A stretch of DNA of 5,567 nucleotides from JADFNO01 sp965369945 (GCA_965369945.1 CBDUST010000294.1:1-5567), one strand, 5' to 3'; positions 1 to 4,639 are shown, numbered from the stretch's first letter. Made by a program: numbers and translations. Notes: generated from the letters alone by a model not told the origin.

Positions 1-84
1 CCTGAGCCTGATGATCCTCAGGCGTACGAAAGCACTTTTCAACGGAGCAGGACTGGTTCGTTATCATCCCCAAACCCAACGATT
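1..84 (+). other. Short unassigned stretch, possibly the 3' tail of an upstream plus-strand gene
   Basis: Two plus-strand frames are open from the window edge. One reads PEPDDPQAYESTFQRS... and stops at TAA 166-168; the other stops at 178-180. Both stops lie in or just after the REP element, so the end of any upstream gene would be repeat-derived. Nothing in the residues is recognisable. A 6-bp hairpin (CCTGAG 1-6 with CTCAGG 17-22) is present at the edge. With so little sequence I cannot decide whether this is coding. Confidence 0.2.
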
Positions 85-169
85 CCCGTGGAGCCCCGCC
101 GGCCACGGCGGGTCAACCGGCAACGTGCGCCCGCCGCGCCATCGACACCGCGTGGCCGCGGCGGCTAAC
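85..169. repeat. REP/BIME-like element, copy 1
   Basis: This GC-rich element of about 85 bp has two stem-loops in opposite orientation. The left hairpin is CCCGCCG-GCCA-CGGCGGG (95-112), a perfect 7-bp stem. The right hairpin is CCGCG-TGGC-CGCGG (148-161). The element ends in GGCTAAC; the left border is GTGGAG where other copies have GTTTAG. The middle part (GCAACGTGCGCCCGCC...) contains a second CCCGCCG that could pair alternatively with the left hairpin's 3' arm. It matches the copies at 1855-1942 and 2565-2651 nearly base for base, and the left part of 3801-3867. It lies just beyond the terminator of the hydrolase gene, the usual intergenic location of REP sequences. Confidence 0.85.
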
Positions 170-179
170 GATCCCATCT

Positions 180-215
180 AAAAAAAAGCGCTCTCAAGGG
201 TTTACCTTTGAGAGC
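180..215 (-). terminator. Intrinsic terminator of the hydrolase gene
   Basis: On the minus strand, an 11-bp stem (arms 190-200 and 205-215, one A-C mismatch, loop TAAA) begins 23 nt after the TGA at 238-240. It is followed by CG and then eight consecutive T residues (187 to 180). This is a textbook Rho-independent terminator. A diverged copy including the loop and the CCAAAGCGTCGGC flank (216-228) occurs at 2719-2764. Confidence 0.9.
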
Positions 216-237
216 CCAAAGCGTCGGCCGATCGTGT

Positions 238-1731
238 TCACTCGTCGATGAATTCGGGCGGGACCATGAACTCGATCGGGGGCAACTCGATGCGCTGGTA
301 TGGGACCGGTCGACCTTGGAAAAAAGCGATGATGCACTCGGCAATCTTGGGAGAAGATATCCAAAGGTCATCATCATGCCCGGCTCGGCTGATGATCACG
401 TGATGACCATTGGGGAAGCCCTCCAGGACAGCCTCGGCATTCGAGGGCGGCGTGCGCACGTCCATCTCACCACTAATGCAGAGTACGGGCATGTTGGATC
501 GAACCGGTGCGCGGAATGACTCGCCGAGATCGGGAATGCCAAGCTCGGGGCACACATTCAGACTCAGGAAATTCATACTGTGGCCGAAGAGTGAATCGGG
601 TATTTCGCGCTGGATGCGTGCGAATCGTCCGGGGCTGACACCCGAGGCACAGTCCATCGCCAGTGACATCGCGTTGGCACTATCGCCGAGGCCCCGGGTA
701 TCATCGACCGCTCCCTTGAGCACTTCGGTCCTGCCTGTCTGCAGAGCGAGGAAAGCTGCGGGTAGATCGGTCATCGCTTTGCGACGAAATAGCGCACCCC
801 AAGTCACCCACTCCAAATCGAGACGTCCCATGAGCGCTGTTACCATCTGTCCTGTCTGAGGATCTTCAACTTCCACGGCGTATGGCTCGCGCTCGGCGCG
901 CTCGAACACCTCGCGCAACAACTGGGTGAAATCGGGGATGAGTTCACCATAAATTGGGTGCTCGGCGATCTCACGTGAAAACGCCTCAATGGGCGCTTCG
1001 GCCTGACTGGGCAGCTTGTAGGTCGAATCGAGCCCCTCGACTCCGGCAAGCACCATCGAATCGATTGAATCGGGGTGGCGTTTGACGGTCGCGAGGGCCA
1101 AGTGCGTGCCGTAGCTGATGGACCAGAGGCGCAGCTTCTCGACGCCGAGCGCGACGCGGAGGTCATCCAGATCATCAGCGCTGAAATTTGTGTTAAGCGG
1201 AACGGGGTCGAATCCGTCGCGCTCGAACTGCGCCCTGGCGTTGCGTGCAGCGCGAGCGTACTGCTCCTTTAGCCACTCACGCGAAACCGCGCCCTCGTAA
1301 GGCGCGTCAACGGTGGCCTCGATGCGGACCCGAGGCTCGCTCGAGCCAGTGCCGCGCTGATCCCAGGCGATGACATCGCCAAGCTCGCGCAGCTTCATGA
1401 ACAGCTCGAAGCGCCGCCCGCGTGCTGCCCCGATTCCCGAGCCGCCTGGTCCACCAGCGAGGTAGACCAAGGGCGGACCAGGTTCGTTGGTCGTCGCTGG
1501 GAAGCGAACAAACTTCAGCTCGATGGTCTCGGAATCGGCGCGATCTCGGTCATAGGGAACGACGAGAGTTCCGATCTCGGCCTTTGTCGTTACACCGCCG
1601 CGGGAACTGAAGGTGTAGGGTTCGAGTGTGAGCTGGCTCTGAGGGGGACCGGCATGCGCATCCATCGCCACGACGACAAATGCGGGGGCAAGGGGGATCA
1701 GGGTCCATCCGCAGCGATAGCATCGGGTCAT
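238..1731 (-). CDS. Secreted alpha/beta hydrolase, peptidase S33 / tripeptidyl-aminopeptidase-like
   Basis: This 497-residue protein begins with a signal peptide: Arg residues near the N-terminus, a hydrophobic core LIPLAPAFVVVAM, and a probable cleavage after AHA (about residue 27). It should therefore act outside the cytoplasm. The alpha/beta-hydrolase landmarks appear in order: LAGGPGGSG (91-99, oxyanion loop), DQRGTGSS (124-131), nucleophile elbow SISYG with Ser206, and then a C-terminal TAP-like part with GEMDVRTP (Asp424) and AGHD (His452). Cys361 and Cys394 match the conserved cysteine pair of TAP-type hydrolases and may form a disulfide. Family members release N-terminal residues from peptides or cleave esters; the substrate here is unknown. 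The first elbow residue is Ser where Gly is usual, so activity is likely but not certain. The ATG at 1731 is chosen because AAGGAG lies 7 nt upstream and the signal peptide follows directly. The frame stays open to 1980, but that extension is arginine-rich and reads through REP DNA. Confidence 0.92.
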   Translation of the reverse strand: MTRCYRCGWTLIPLAPAFVVVAMDAHAGPPQSQLTLEPYTFSSRGGVTTKAEIGTLVVPYDRDRADSETIELKFVRFPATTNEPGPPLVYLAGGPGGSGIGAARGRRFELFMKLRELGDVIAWDQRGTGSSEPRVRIEATVDAPYEGAVSREWLKEQYARAARNARAQFERDGFDPVPLNTNFSADDLDDLRVALGVEKLRLWSISYGTHLALATVKRHPDSIDSMVLAGVEGLDSTYKLPSQAEAPIEAFSREIAEHPIYGELIPDFTQLLREVFERAEREPYAVEVEDPQTGQMVTALMGRLDLEWVTWGALFRRKAMTDLPAAFLALQTGRTEVLKGAVDDTRGLGDSANAMSLAMDCASGVSPGRFARIQREIPDSLFGHSMNFLSLNVCPELGIPDLGESFRAPVRSNMPVLCISGEMDVRTPPSNAEAVLEGFPNGHHVIISRAGHDDDLWISSPKIAECIIAFFQGRPVPYQRIELPPIEFMVPPEFIDE

Positions 1732-1738
1732 ACGAGAT

Positions 1739-1744
1739 CTCCTT
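1739..1744 (-). promoter_or_regulatory. Shine-Dalgarno site of the hydrolase gene
   Basis: Minus-strand AAGGAG is separated by 7 nt from the ATG at 1731. It fixes the start codon and rejects the longer open frame. Confidence 0.85.
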
Positions 1745-1753
1745 CGCCAAGTT

Positions 1754-1771
1754 TCTTGGTCAGAACCAAGA
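1754..1771 (-). promoter_or_regulatory. Small hairpin in the hydrolase 5' leader
   Basis: TCTTGGT (1754-1760) and ACCAAGA (1765-1771) form a perfect 7-bp stem with a 4-nt loop, 9 nt upstream of the ribosome site. It could be a leader stem-loop or a palindromic binding site. No function can be read from the sequence. Confidence 0.4.
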
Positions 1772-1816
1772 GGGGATTTCGCAGGGAGGGCTCGAATATG
1801 CAAATCGTCCACCCAC

Positions 1817-1840
1817 ACCGCGTGGCCGCGGCCGCTAAAC
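1817..1840. repeat. Half REP element (right-half only)
   Basis: ACCGCGTGGCCGCGG followed by CCGCTAAAC reproduces the right half of the REP repeat, with the hairpin CCGCG-TGGC-CGCGG and the CTAAAC border. No left half precedes it. It is separated by 14 nt from the full copy at 1855-1942. Confidence 0.75.
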
Positions 1841-1854
1841 CGCATCGCCGCAAT

Positions 1855-1942
1855 CCCCGTGAAGTCCCGCCGGTCACGGCGGGTGAACCGGCAACGGACG
1901 CCCGCCGCGGCACCTATCGCCGCGTAGCCGCGGCGGCTAAAC
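1855..1942. repeat. REP/BIME-like element, copy 2 (upstream of RAYT)
   Basis: The left hairpin is CCCGCCG-GTCA-CGGCGGG and the right hairpin is CCGCG-TAGC-CGCGG, ending in GGCTAAAC at 1942. The left border is GTGAAG instead of GTTTAG. The loop changes (GTCA for GCCA, TAGC for TGGC) leave both stems intact, which suggests the secondary structure is maintained. Confidence 0.85.
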
Positions 1943-1950
1943 AGTCTGAT

Positions 1951-2574
1951 ATGATCACGCCGATGGTTCGGGCATATCACACGATATTCGGGGCGTACGG
2001 ATTCTGGCTGCCCAACGATCCGCGCGGATCATGGTCGACGCACGTTTGGGCCAAGCACCTCCAGCAGTTCGGAACTGCCACCAAAGTCACCACCAGTCGT
2101 TCGCTTGCAAACGCTCCGCACGATCCGAAGTCCCGACGCGAAGCGAAACGATCACTGAAGTACCCAGCTGTTCGTTTTGACGACACGCAGATCGCCGCGA
2201 TCGGGGACGGTTTCCTTGCGACCGTCGAGCAACTGTCATTGAGTATCTTCGCATGCGCGATCATGCCCGACCACGTTCATCTGGTGATCGATCGACACAA
2301 CGAATCAATCGAATTCATCGCGGGATTTCTCAAGCGTTCCGCCAGTCGAGCGCTTTCCCGGGCCGGTTGCCATCCGCTCGCTGCACATACAAAGCTCAAC
2401 GGCCGGGTTCCGTCGCCGTGGGTGGAAGGCGGATGGAATGTATTTCTCAATGAGGACGATGAAATCGGTCATCGCATTGGGTACACGAACGACAACCCGG
2501 TCAAAGCCGGTTTGCCGCCTCAGCAGTGGCCGTTTGTCGTTCGGTTTGTTCCGATCACCAATTACCCCGTTTAG
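1951..2574 (+). CDS. REP-associated tyrosine transposase (RAYT, Y1/HUH, IS200-like)
   Basis: This 207-residue protein has the Y1 transposase layout. The N-terminal strand segment YHTIFGAYGFWLPNDPRGSW (9-28) is typical of one RAYT group. The HUH metal-binding motif is His108-Val-His110 in MPDHVHLVI. A catalytic Tyr178 is followed by TNDNPVKAGL (179-188), matching the family's Y..-NP-.AGL motif. Such enzymes nick and join single-stranded DNA at REP hairpins through a 5'-phosphotyrosine link. All key residues are present and the length is normal, so the gene looks intact. ATG 1951 is the first start after the upstream REP; ATG 1963 (203 residues, MVRAYH...) is equally plausible, and neither has a Shine-Dalgarno sequence. 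The frame is open back to 1654 through the REP, but that extension is repeat translation. The stop TAG (2572-2574) belongs to the downstream REP. Confidence 0.9.
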   Translation: MITPMVRAYHTIFGAYGFWLPNDPRGSWSTHVWAKHLQQFGTATKVTTSRSLANAPHDPKSRREAKRSLKYPAVRFDDTQIAAIGDGFLATVEQLSLSIFACAIMPDHVHLVIDRHNESIEFIAGFLKRSASRALSRAGCHPLAAHTKLNGRVPSPWVEGGWNVFLNEDDEIGHRIGYTNDNPVKAGLPPQQWPFVVRFVPITNYPV

Positions 2575-2651
2575 CCCCGCCGGCCACGGCGGGTCAAACG
2601 TCAACGTGCGCCCGCCGCGCCACCAACACCGCGTGGCTGCGGCGGCTAAAC
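2565..2651. repeat. REP/BIME-like element, copy 3 (downstream of RAYT)
   Basis: This is the most symmetrical copy. It is bounded by a perfect 8-bp terminal inverted repeat, GTTTAGCC (2569-2576) and GGCTAAAC (2644-2651). The left hairpin CCCGCCG-GCCA-CGGCGGG is perfect; the right hairpin has one G-T wobble (CCGCG-TGGC-TGCGG). It overlaps the last bases of the RAYT gene. Confidence 0.87.
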
Positions 2652-2669
2652 CGCAAGCGCAGCGCCCAC

Positions 2670-2718
2670 GATGTCGAAGATCCCGATTCCATCGGGGCCA
2701 CGATGCCATCTTCCAACG
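2670..2718. repeat. Partial copy of a segment inside the zinc-ribbon gene
   Basis: GATGTCGAAGATCC and GATGCCATCTTC with AACG recur in the same order at 2991-3035, inside the zinc-ribbon coding region, with a different spacer (22 versus 18 nt). Read on the minus strand both encode a KMAS...DLRH pattern. This copy also has a CCCGAT-TCC-ATCGGG hairpin (2682-2696) that the other lacks. It may be a relic of a second gene copy or a short dispersed repeat. Confidence 0.5.
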
Positions 2719-2753
2719 AAAAAGGGCTCCCAAAGGTTTACTTTCCGGGGGCC
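2719..2753 (-). terminator. Terminator-like hairpin downstream of the zinc-ribbon gene
   Basis: On the minus strand, arms 2747-2753 and 2725-2731 (one C-A mismatch) plus an inner AAAG/CTTT stem enclose a 5-nt loop, with two unpaired bases. A run of five T (2723 to 2719) follows. It lies about 40 nt after the TGA at 2794-2796. It is homologous to the hydrolase terminator, sharing the GGTTTAC loop region and the 13-nt flank CCAAAGCGTCGGC (2752-2764). It is weaker than that one. Confidence 0.65.
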
Positions 2754-2775
2754 AAAGCGTCGGCTTGAGACCATC

Positions 2776-2802
2776 CTTTCCCGCATGGCAGTATCACAGG
2801 CG
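2776..2802. repeat. Short dispersed repeat, copy A (core GCATGGCAGTATCAC)
   Basis: CTTTCCCGCATGGCAGTATC followed by ACAGGCG matches 4944-4970 with only small changes, and its core recurs at 3867-3880. It overlaps the last codon and supplies the stop (TGA on the minus strand, 2794-2796) of the zinc-ribbon gene. Confidence 0.7.
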
Positions 2803-3669
2803 AACCTCGCAGCCGTGCAGCAGACCCGCCGAGATTCGCTTCACGAACCGATCCCAGGAATCGACGCGATACCCGGGCGCCGGGCGACTGCGGTGCTCTA
2901 CCGATTCGTAAATGAAACCTGCACATTCGCGGCAGACAAATCCATCCGTAAACCAACGATACAACTCATTCGTTGATCCCTCGGTGCCTGGATGTCGAAG
3001 ATCCGCCGAGGCGAGCCCGGATGCCATCTTCAACGTCCAGATCGGTTGCGGCCAATACAAGTTCTTCATCCACTTGGCGCACTTTGGGCATCGCATGAAT
3101 GCCATCACCGTTGTTCGCAGATAACGGTGTGTTCGCAACAAGGACTGCTGGAAATCTTGTGGAATTCGCTGCGCGATGTGTTGGCGGATCGTCCCCCATG
3201 GGCCAGCGTAGATATCACCAGTCGGGTCGATCGGCGAGCGCGTCCAGACGCGCTTCACGGAGCAACGGTTTACCTTGCCGCCTCGCTTGGGATAAACGTC
3301 CATGACGATCCTTCCCTTCTTGGCCCAATTATGAATCGAGCTTCGGTTCACGCCAAAGCGCAGTGCGGCGGCATTGATCGTCACGCCCGGCCAGGGGATT
3401 GTGATCGGTACGCAAAGTGAATGTATGAGTTCGCCCGTTAGGGTGATTCTCGATACAGCACAATCCGGCCCCTCATCATCGAATTGTTCATAATCCAGGA
3501 CCTTGCCGATCGGAAGACGCTGGTCATGCGCACGCAGAACGAGCGACCAGCTGCGCAGCGGGCGCTGATACGTCGGCCCGAGGTATCGCTGTAGGCGGCG
3601 CTGGGCTTCATCGTCGCCAATTGAGGCACGATGCCACGCGTCTTCCAATGCTCGATCAATGTCGTCCAT
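2794..3669 (-). CDS. Unrecognised HTH-like / zinc-ribbon protein
   Basis: This 291-residue soluble protein has no signal peptide or membrane segment. Residues 1-35 are a charged, helix-rich start. Residues 97-118 (TINAAALRFGVNRSSIHNWAKK) read like a helix-turn-helix, with GVNRSSIHNW as turn and recognition helix; the basic stretch KRGGKVNRCSVKRVW follows. The C-terminal part carries two CxxC knuckles, Cys194/Cys197 (RCPKC) and Cys246/Cys249 (VCREC), 48 residues apart. The second is followed by GFIYES, resembling the C.RC.GL.Y.S zinc ribbons of many uncharacterised proteins and some mobile-element proteins. DNA binding is therefore plausible but unproven. ATG 3669 directly follows an in-frame TAG, so it is the first possible start; no Shine-Dalgarno sequence is seen. 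The end is provided by a dispersed repeat, so the original C-terminus may have been altered. Confidence 0.75.
   Translation of the reverse strand: MDDIDRALEDAWHRASIGDDEAQRRLQRYLGPTYQRPLRSWSLVLRAHDQRLPIGKVLDYEQFDDEGPDCAVSRITLTGELIHSLCVPITIPWPGVTINAAALRFGVNRSSIHNWAKKGRIVMDVYPKRGGKVNRCSVKRVWTRSPIDPTGDIYAGPWGTIRQHIAQRIPQDFQQSLLRTHRYLRTTVMAFMRCPKCAKWMKNLYWPQPIWTLKMASGLASADLRHPGTEGSTNELYRWFTDGFVCRECAGFIYESVEHRSRPAPGYRVDSWDRFVKRISAGLLHGCEVRL
2991..3035. repeat. Second copy of the 2670-2718 segment, within the zinc-ribbon gene
   Basis: It shares GATGTCGAAGATCC at the left and GATGCCATCTTC-AACG at the right with 2670-2718. It encodes residues around KMASGLASADLRHPG of the zinc-ribbon protein. This copy is presumably the source, because it lies in an intact reading frame. 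Confidence 0.5.
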
Positions 3670-3712
3670 CTATAAAGGGGTGCGCGGTGCGGCAGGCGCG
3701 CGCCAGCAATGC

Positions 3713-3750
3713 CGTTTTTTGGCTTTGCGCAAACAATTCTCAAAAAAACG
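3713..3750. promoter_or_regulatory. Palindrome upstream of the zinc-ribbon gene
   Basis: TTTGCGCAAA (3724-3733) is a perfect 10-bp palindrome about 55 nt upstream of the ATG at 3669. It is nested between CGTTTTTT (3713-3720) and AAAAAACG (3743-3750), an 8-bp inverted repeat. In addition, GGCTTTGCGC (3721-3730) pairs with GCGCAAAGCC (3773-3782). This is a reasonable operator candidate, possibly for self-regulation by the HTH-like product, but nothing proves it. Confidence 0.4.
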
Positions 3751-3774
3751 CGGCGGTTCAACATCGACATTAGC

Positions 3775-3814
3775 GCAAAGCCCCGCAAAGCCCCGCAAAG
3801 CCCCGTTTAGCCCC
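3775..3814. repeat. Decamer tandem repeat joined to REP copy 4
   Basis: GCAAAGCCCC occurs three times exactly (3775-3784, 3785-3794, 3795-3804). It is followed by the variant GTTTAGCCCC (3805-3814), which is the REP left border. The period of 10 bp and the shared AGCCCCG suggest local expansion from the REP edge. Confidence 0.8.
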
Positions 3815-3867
3815 GCCGGCCACGGCGGGTTGACCGGCAACGTGCGCCCGCCGCGCCATCAAGACCG
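3801..3867. repeat. REP element, copy 4, with replaced right half
   Basis: The left hairpin (CCCGCCG-GCCA-CGGCGGG) and the middle match the other copies, with TTGACC for TCAACC. After ATCAAGACCG the normal CGTGGCCGCGG hairpin is missing, and the sequence continues as the second dispersed repeat (3863-3889). There is no GGCTAAAC border. Confidence 0.8.
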
Positions 3868-3889
3868 TATGGCAGTATCATCGGCGGCC
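3863..3889. repeat. Short dispersed repeat, copy B, fused to REP copy 4
   Basis: ATGGCAGTATCA is shared exactly with the copy at 2776-2802. The surrounding ACCG..TGGC and CGGCGGC also resemble the REP right half, so this may be a REP variant with an insertion rather than an unrelated repeat. Confidence 0.6.
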
Positions 3890-3923
3890 GGGGCGTTCTC
3901 GCATGCCAATCCGTGCCGGCGCT

Positions 3924-3939
3924 GCCCGCTTCAGCGGGC
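3924..3939. other. Short GC hairpin downstream of the 3972-4583 gene
   Basis: GCCCGC-TTCA-GCGGGC is a perfect 6-bp stem with a tetraloop. No T run follows on either strand, so I do not call it an intrinsic terminator. The rest of 3890-3971 shows nothing further. Confidence 0.4.
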
Positions 3940-3971
3940 CGCCTCCAAAACCATACCCACATGCCTCCGCA

Positions 3972-4583
3972 CTACGCTGCGCTCTGTCCGCGTAGATCGA
4001 TCACCGGCAAAAAGACCGGGTCCTTGAAAATAATCCTCTCATAGTTCTCTTCAGCCTCGGCGGTATCTTCCGCCTGGCAGTGCGCGATCGCAACCTGCCA
4101 GTCGATGTACGGCAGGAACTTCTCGACGAAACGAAGCAAGAGTCTGGCTACGCCAGGCGTAACCTCTGCTTGCTTTTTCAAGACTTCGATGATGCCGCGC
4201 CCAAAGTCCTCAGCTGTTCGTTGATAAAGCGGCGGCAAGGGCATCGACACCGTTGATTCGAGCGTTGCAATCAACGACCAATACGTGTGCAGCCACGTTC
4301 CCACGAGCACCGAAAGCGATGTCGTATCGATTCGGCAAACATCGTAACACCCCGAATAGACCGCTTCGTTGTCAATCAAGTCCCTCGGCCAATCATCCAG
4401 CCGTGATGATCGTGCCGGTACCCCTCTTGTCCCCTCTCCACTTTCCGGGGGTGGGAGAGGGCTAGCGTGAGGGTCTTCTTGACGCGCAAACTCGCGTCTG
4501 CCAACGACTTGTCTCCCCCTCCCATTTCCTACTGACTGCTGAGAGCTGATCGCTGCTTGCTGTCTTGATCCTATAGTGGTCAT
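3972..4583 (-). CDS. Unrecognised protein with a repeat-derived N-terminal segment
   Basis: The frame gives 203 residues. Residues 62-195 (LDDWPRDLIDNEAVYSG... to about DPVFLPVID) look like an ordinary soluble protein: mixed helices, Trp97, Trp102, Trp162, and an acidic stretch AEDTAEAEENYE (171-182). I recognise no family. Residues 8-61 are different: low complexity (QQAAISSQQSVGNGRGRQ) and EDPHASPLPPPESGEG, the translation of a CCCTCTCC/GGGAGAGGG hairpin repeat. AGGAG 7 nt before the ATG at 4583 supports this start, so the repeats may have inserted in frame after the original start. Alternatively translation starts inside, for example TTG 4379 or ATG 4244, or the gene is decaying. The stop is in a CTACGC/GCGTAG hairpin (3972-3995). 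The gene is divergent from the ribbon-helix-helix gene. Confidence 0.5.
   Translation of the reverse strand: MTTIGSRQQAAISSQQSVGNGRGRQVVGRREFARQEDPHASPLPPPESGEGTRGVPARSSRLDDWPRDLIDNEAVYSGCYDVCRIDTTSLSVLVGTWLHTYWSLIATLESTVSMPLPPLYQRTAEDFGRGIIEVLKKQAEVTPGVARLLLRFVEKFLPYIDWQVAIAHCQAEDTAEAEENYERIIFKDPVFLPVIDLRGQSAA
4431..4482. repeat. CCCTCTCC / GGGAGAGGG hairpin repeat inside the reading frame
   Basis: CCCTCTCCAC (4432-4441) pairs with GTGGGAGAGGG (4451-4461), with one extra base, and GCTAGCGTGAGGGTCTTC follows. This is the shape of a widespread intergenic repeat in bacteria (from memory). Next to it, 4525-4560 is rich in CTGA/GCTG motifs (CTGACTGCTGAGAGCTGATC), also suggesting non-coding origin. 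Confidence 0.55.
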
Positions 4584-4590
4584 GGCTCAA

Positions 4591-4596
4591 CTCCTA
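4591..4596 (-). promoter_or_regulatory. Shine-Dalgarno site of the 3972-4583 gene
   Basis: Minus-strand TAGGAG lies 7 nt before the ATG at 4583. It overlaps an imperfect palindrome CAAC...CTAG...GTTG (4588-4603). It is the main argument for the upstream start of this gene. Confidence 0.55.
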
Positions 4597-4610
4597 GAGG
4601 TTGGGTCCAC

Positions 4611-4639
4611 GCCCCCGGCTGTTTCCGCAGCGCGGGGGC
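4611..4639. other. Strong GC stem-loop between divergent genes
   Basis: GCCCCCG (4611-4617) pairs with CGGGGGC (4633-4639), and GCTG (4618-4621) pairs with CAGC (4628-4631). This gives 11 bp with one bulged G and a 6-nt loop. AATTT follows on the plus strand, too weak for a confident terminator. It could be a leader structure of the ribbon-helix-helix gene. Confidence 0.5.

Larger units (their letters stand above)
1817..2651 (+). mobile_element. REP-RAYT-REP unit (REPtron)
   Basis: A REP-associated tyrosine transposase gene is bracketed by REP elements. A half copy (1817-1840) and a full copy (1855-1942) lie upstream, and a full copy (2565-2651) lies downstream. The gene starts 9 to 21 nt after the upstream REP and its TAG stop is inside the GTTTAGCC border of the downstream REP. 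This is the arrangement known for RAYT loci, where the HUH transposase recognises REP hairpins with a short 5' guide sequence. RAYTs are usually single-copy, domesticated-looking genes, so present mobility of the unit is inference. Confidence 0.75.

Noticed and set aside
410..859. 149-residue plus-strand ORF opposite the hydrolase.
   Set aside because: Antisense shadow of a clearly coding gene, with Arg/Ser/Pro-rich composition and no motif.
1654..1950. Extension of the RAYT frame to 306 residues.
   Set aside because: It is translation of the hydrolase antisense strand and the REP (HRVAAAAK...); the known family starts near YHTIFGAYGFWLP.
1732..1980. Extension of the hydrolase frame to 580 residues.
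   Set aside because: It is arginine-rich, reads through REP DNA and would bury the signal peptide; AAGGAG supports ATG 1731.
2305..2733. 142-residue minus-strand ORF over the RAYT 3' end, REP copy 3 and the 2670-2718 repeat.
   Set aside because: It is a shadow of the RAYT and the repeat; only its KMAS...DLRH stretch resembles the zinc-ribbon gene, which is reported as a duplicated segment.
3775..3814. Possible CRISPR or iteron array.
   Set aside because: Direct 10-bp units without spacers, only three exact copies, no cas or rep gene.
4585..4606. GCTCAAC ... GTTGGGT resembling attC core sites.
   Set aside because: Spacing is only 8 nt; it is better described as an imperfect palindrome overlapping a ribosome site.
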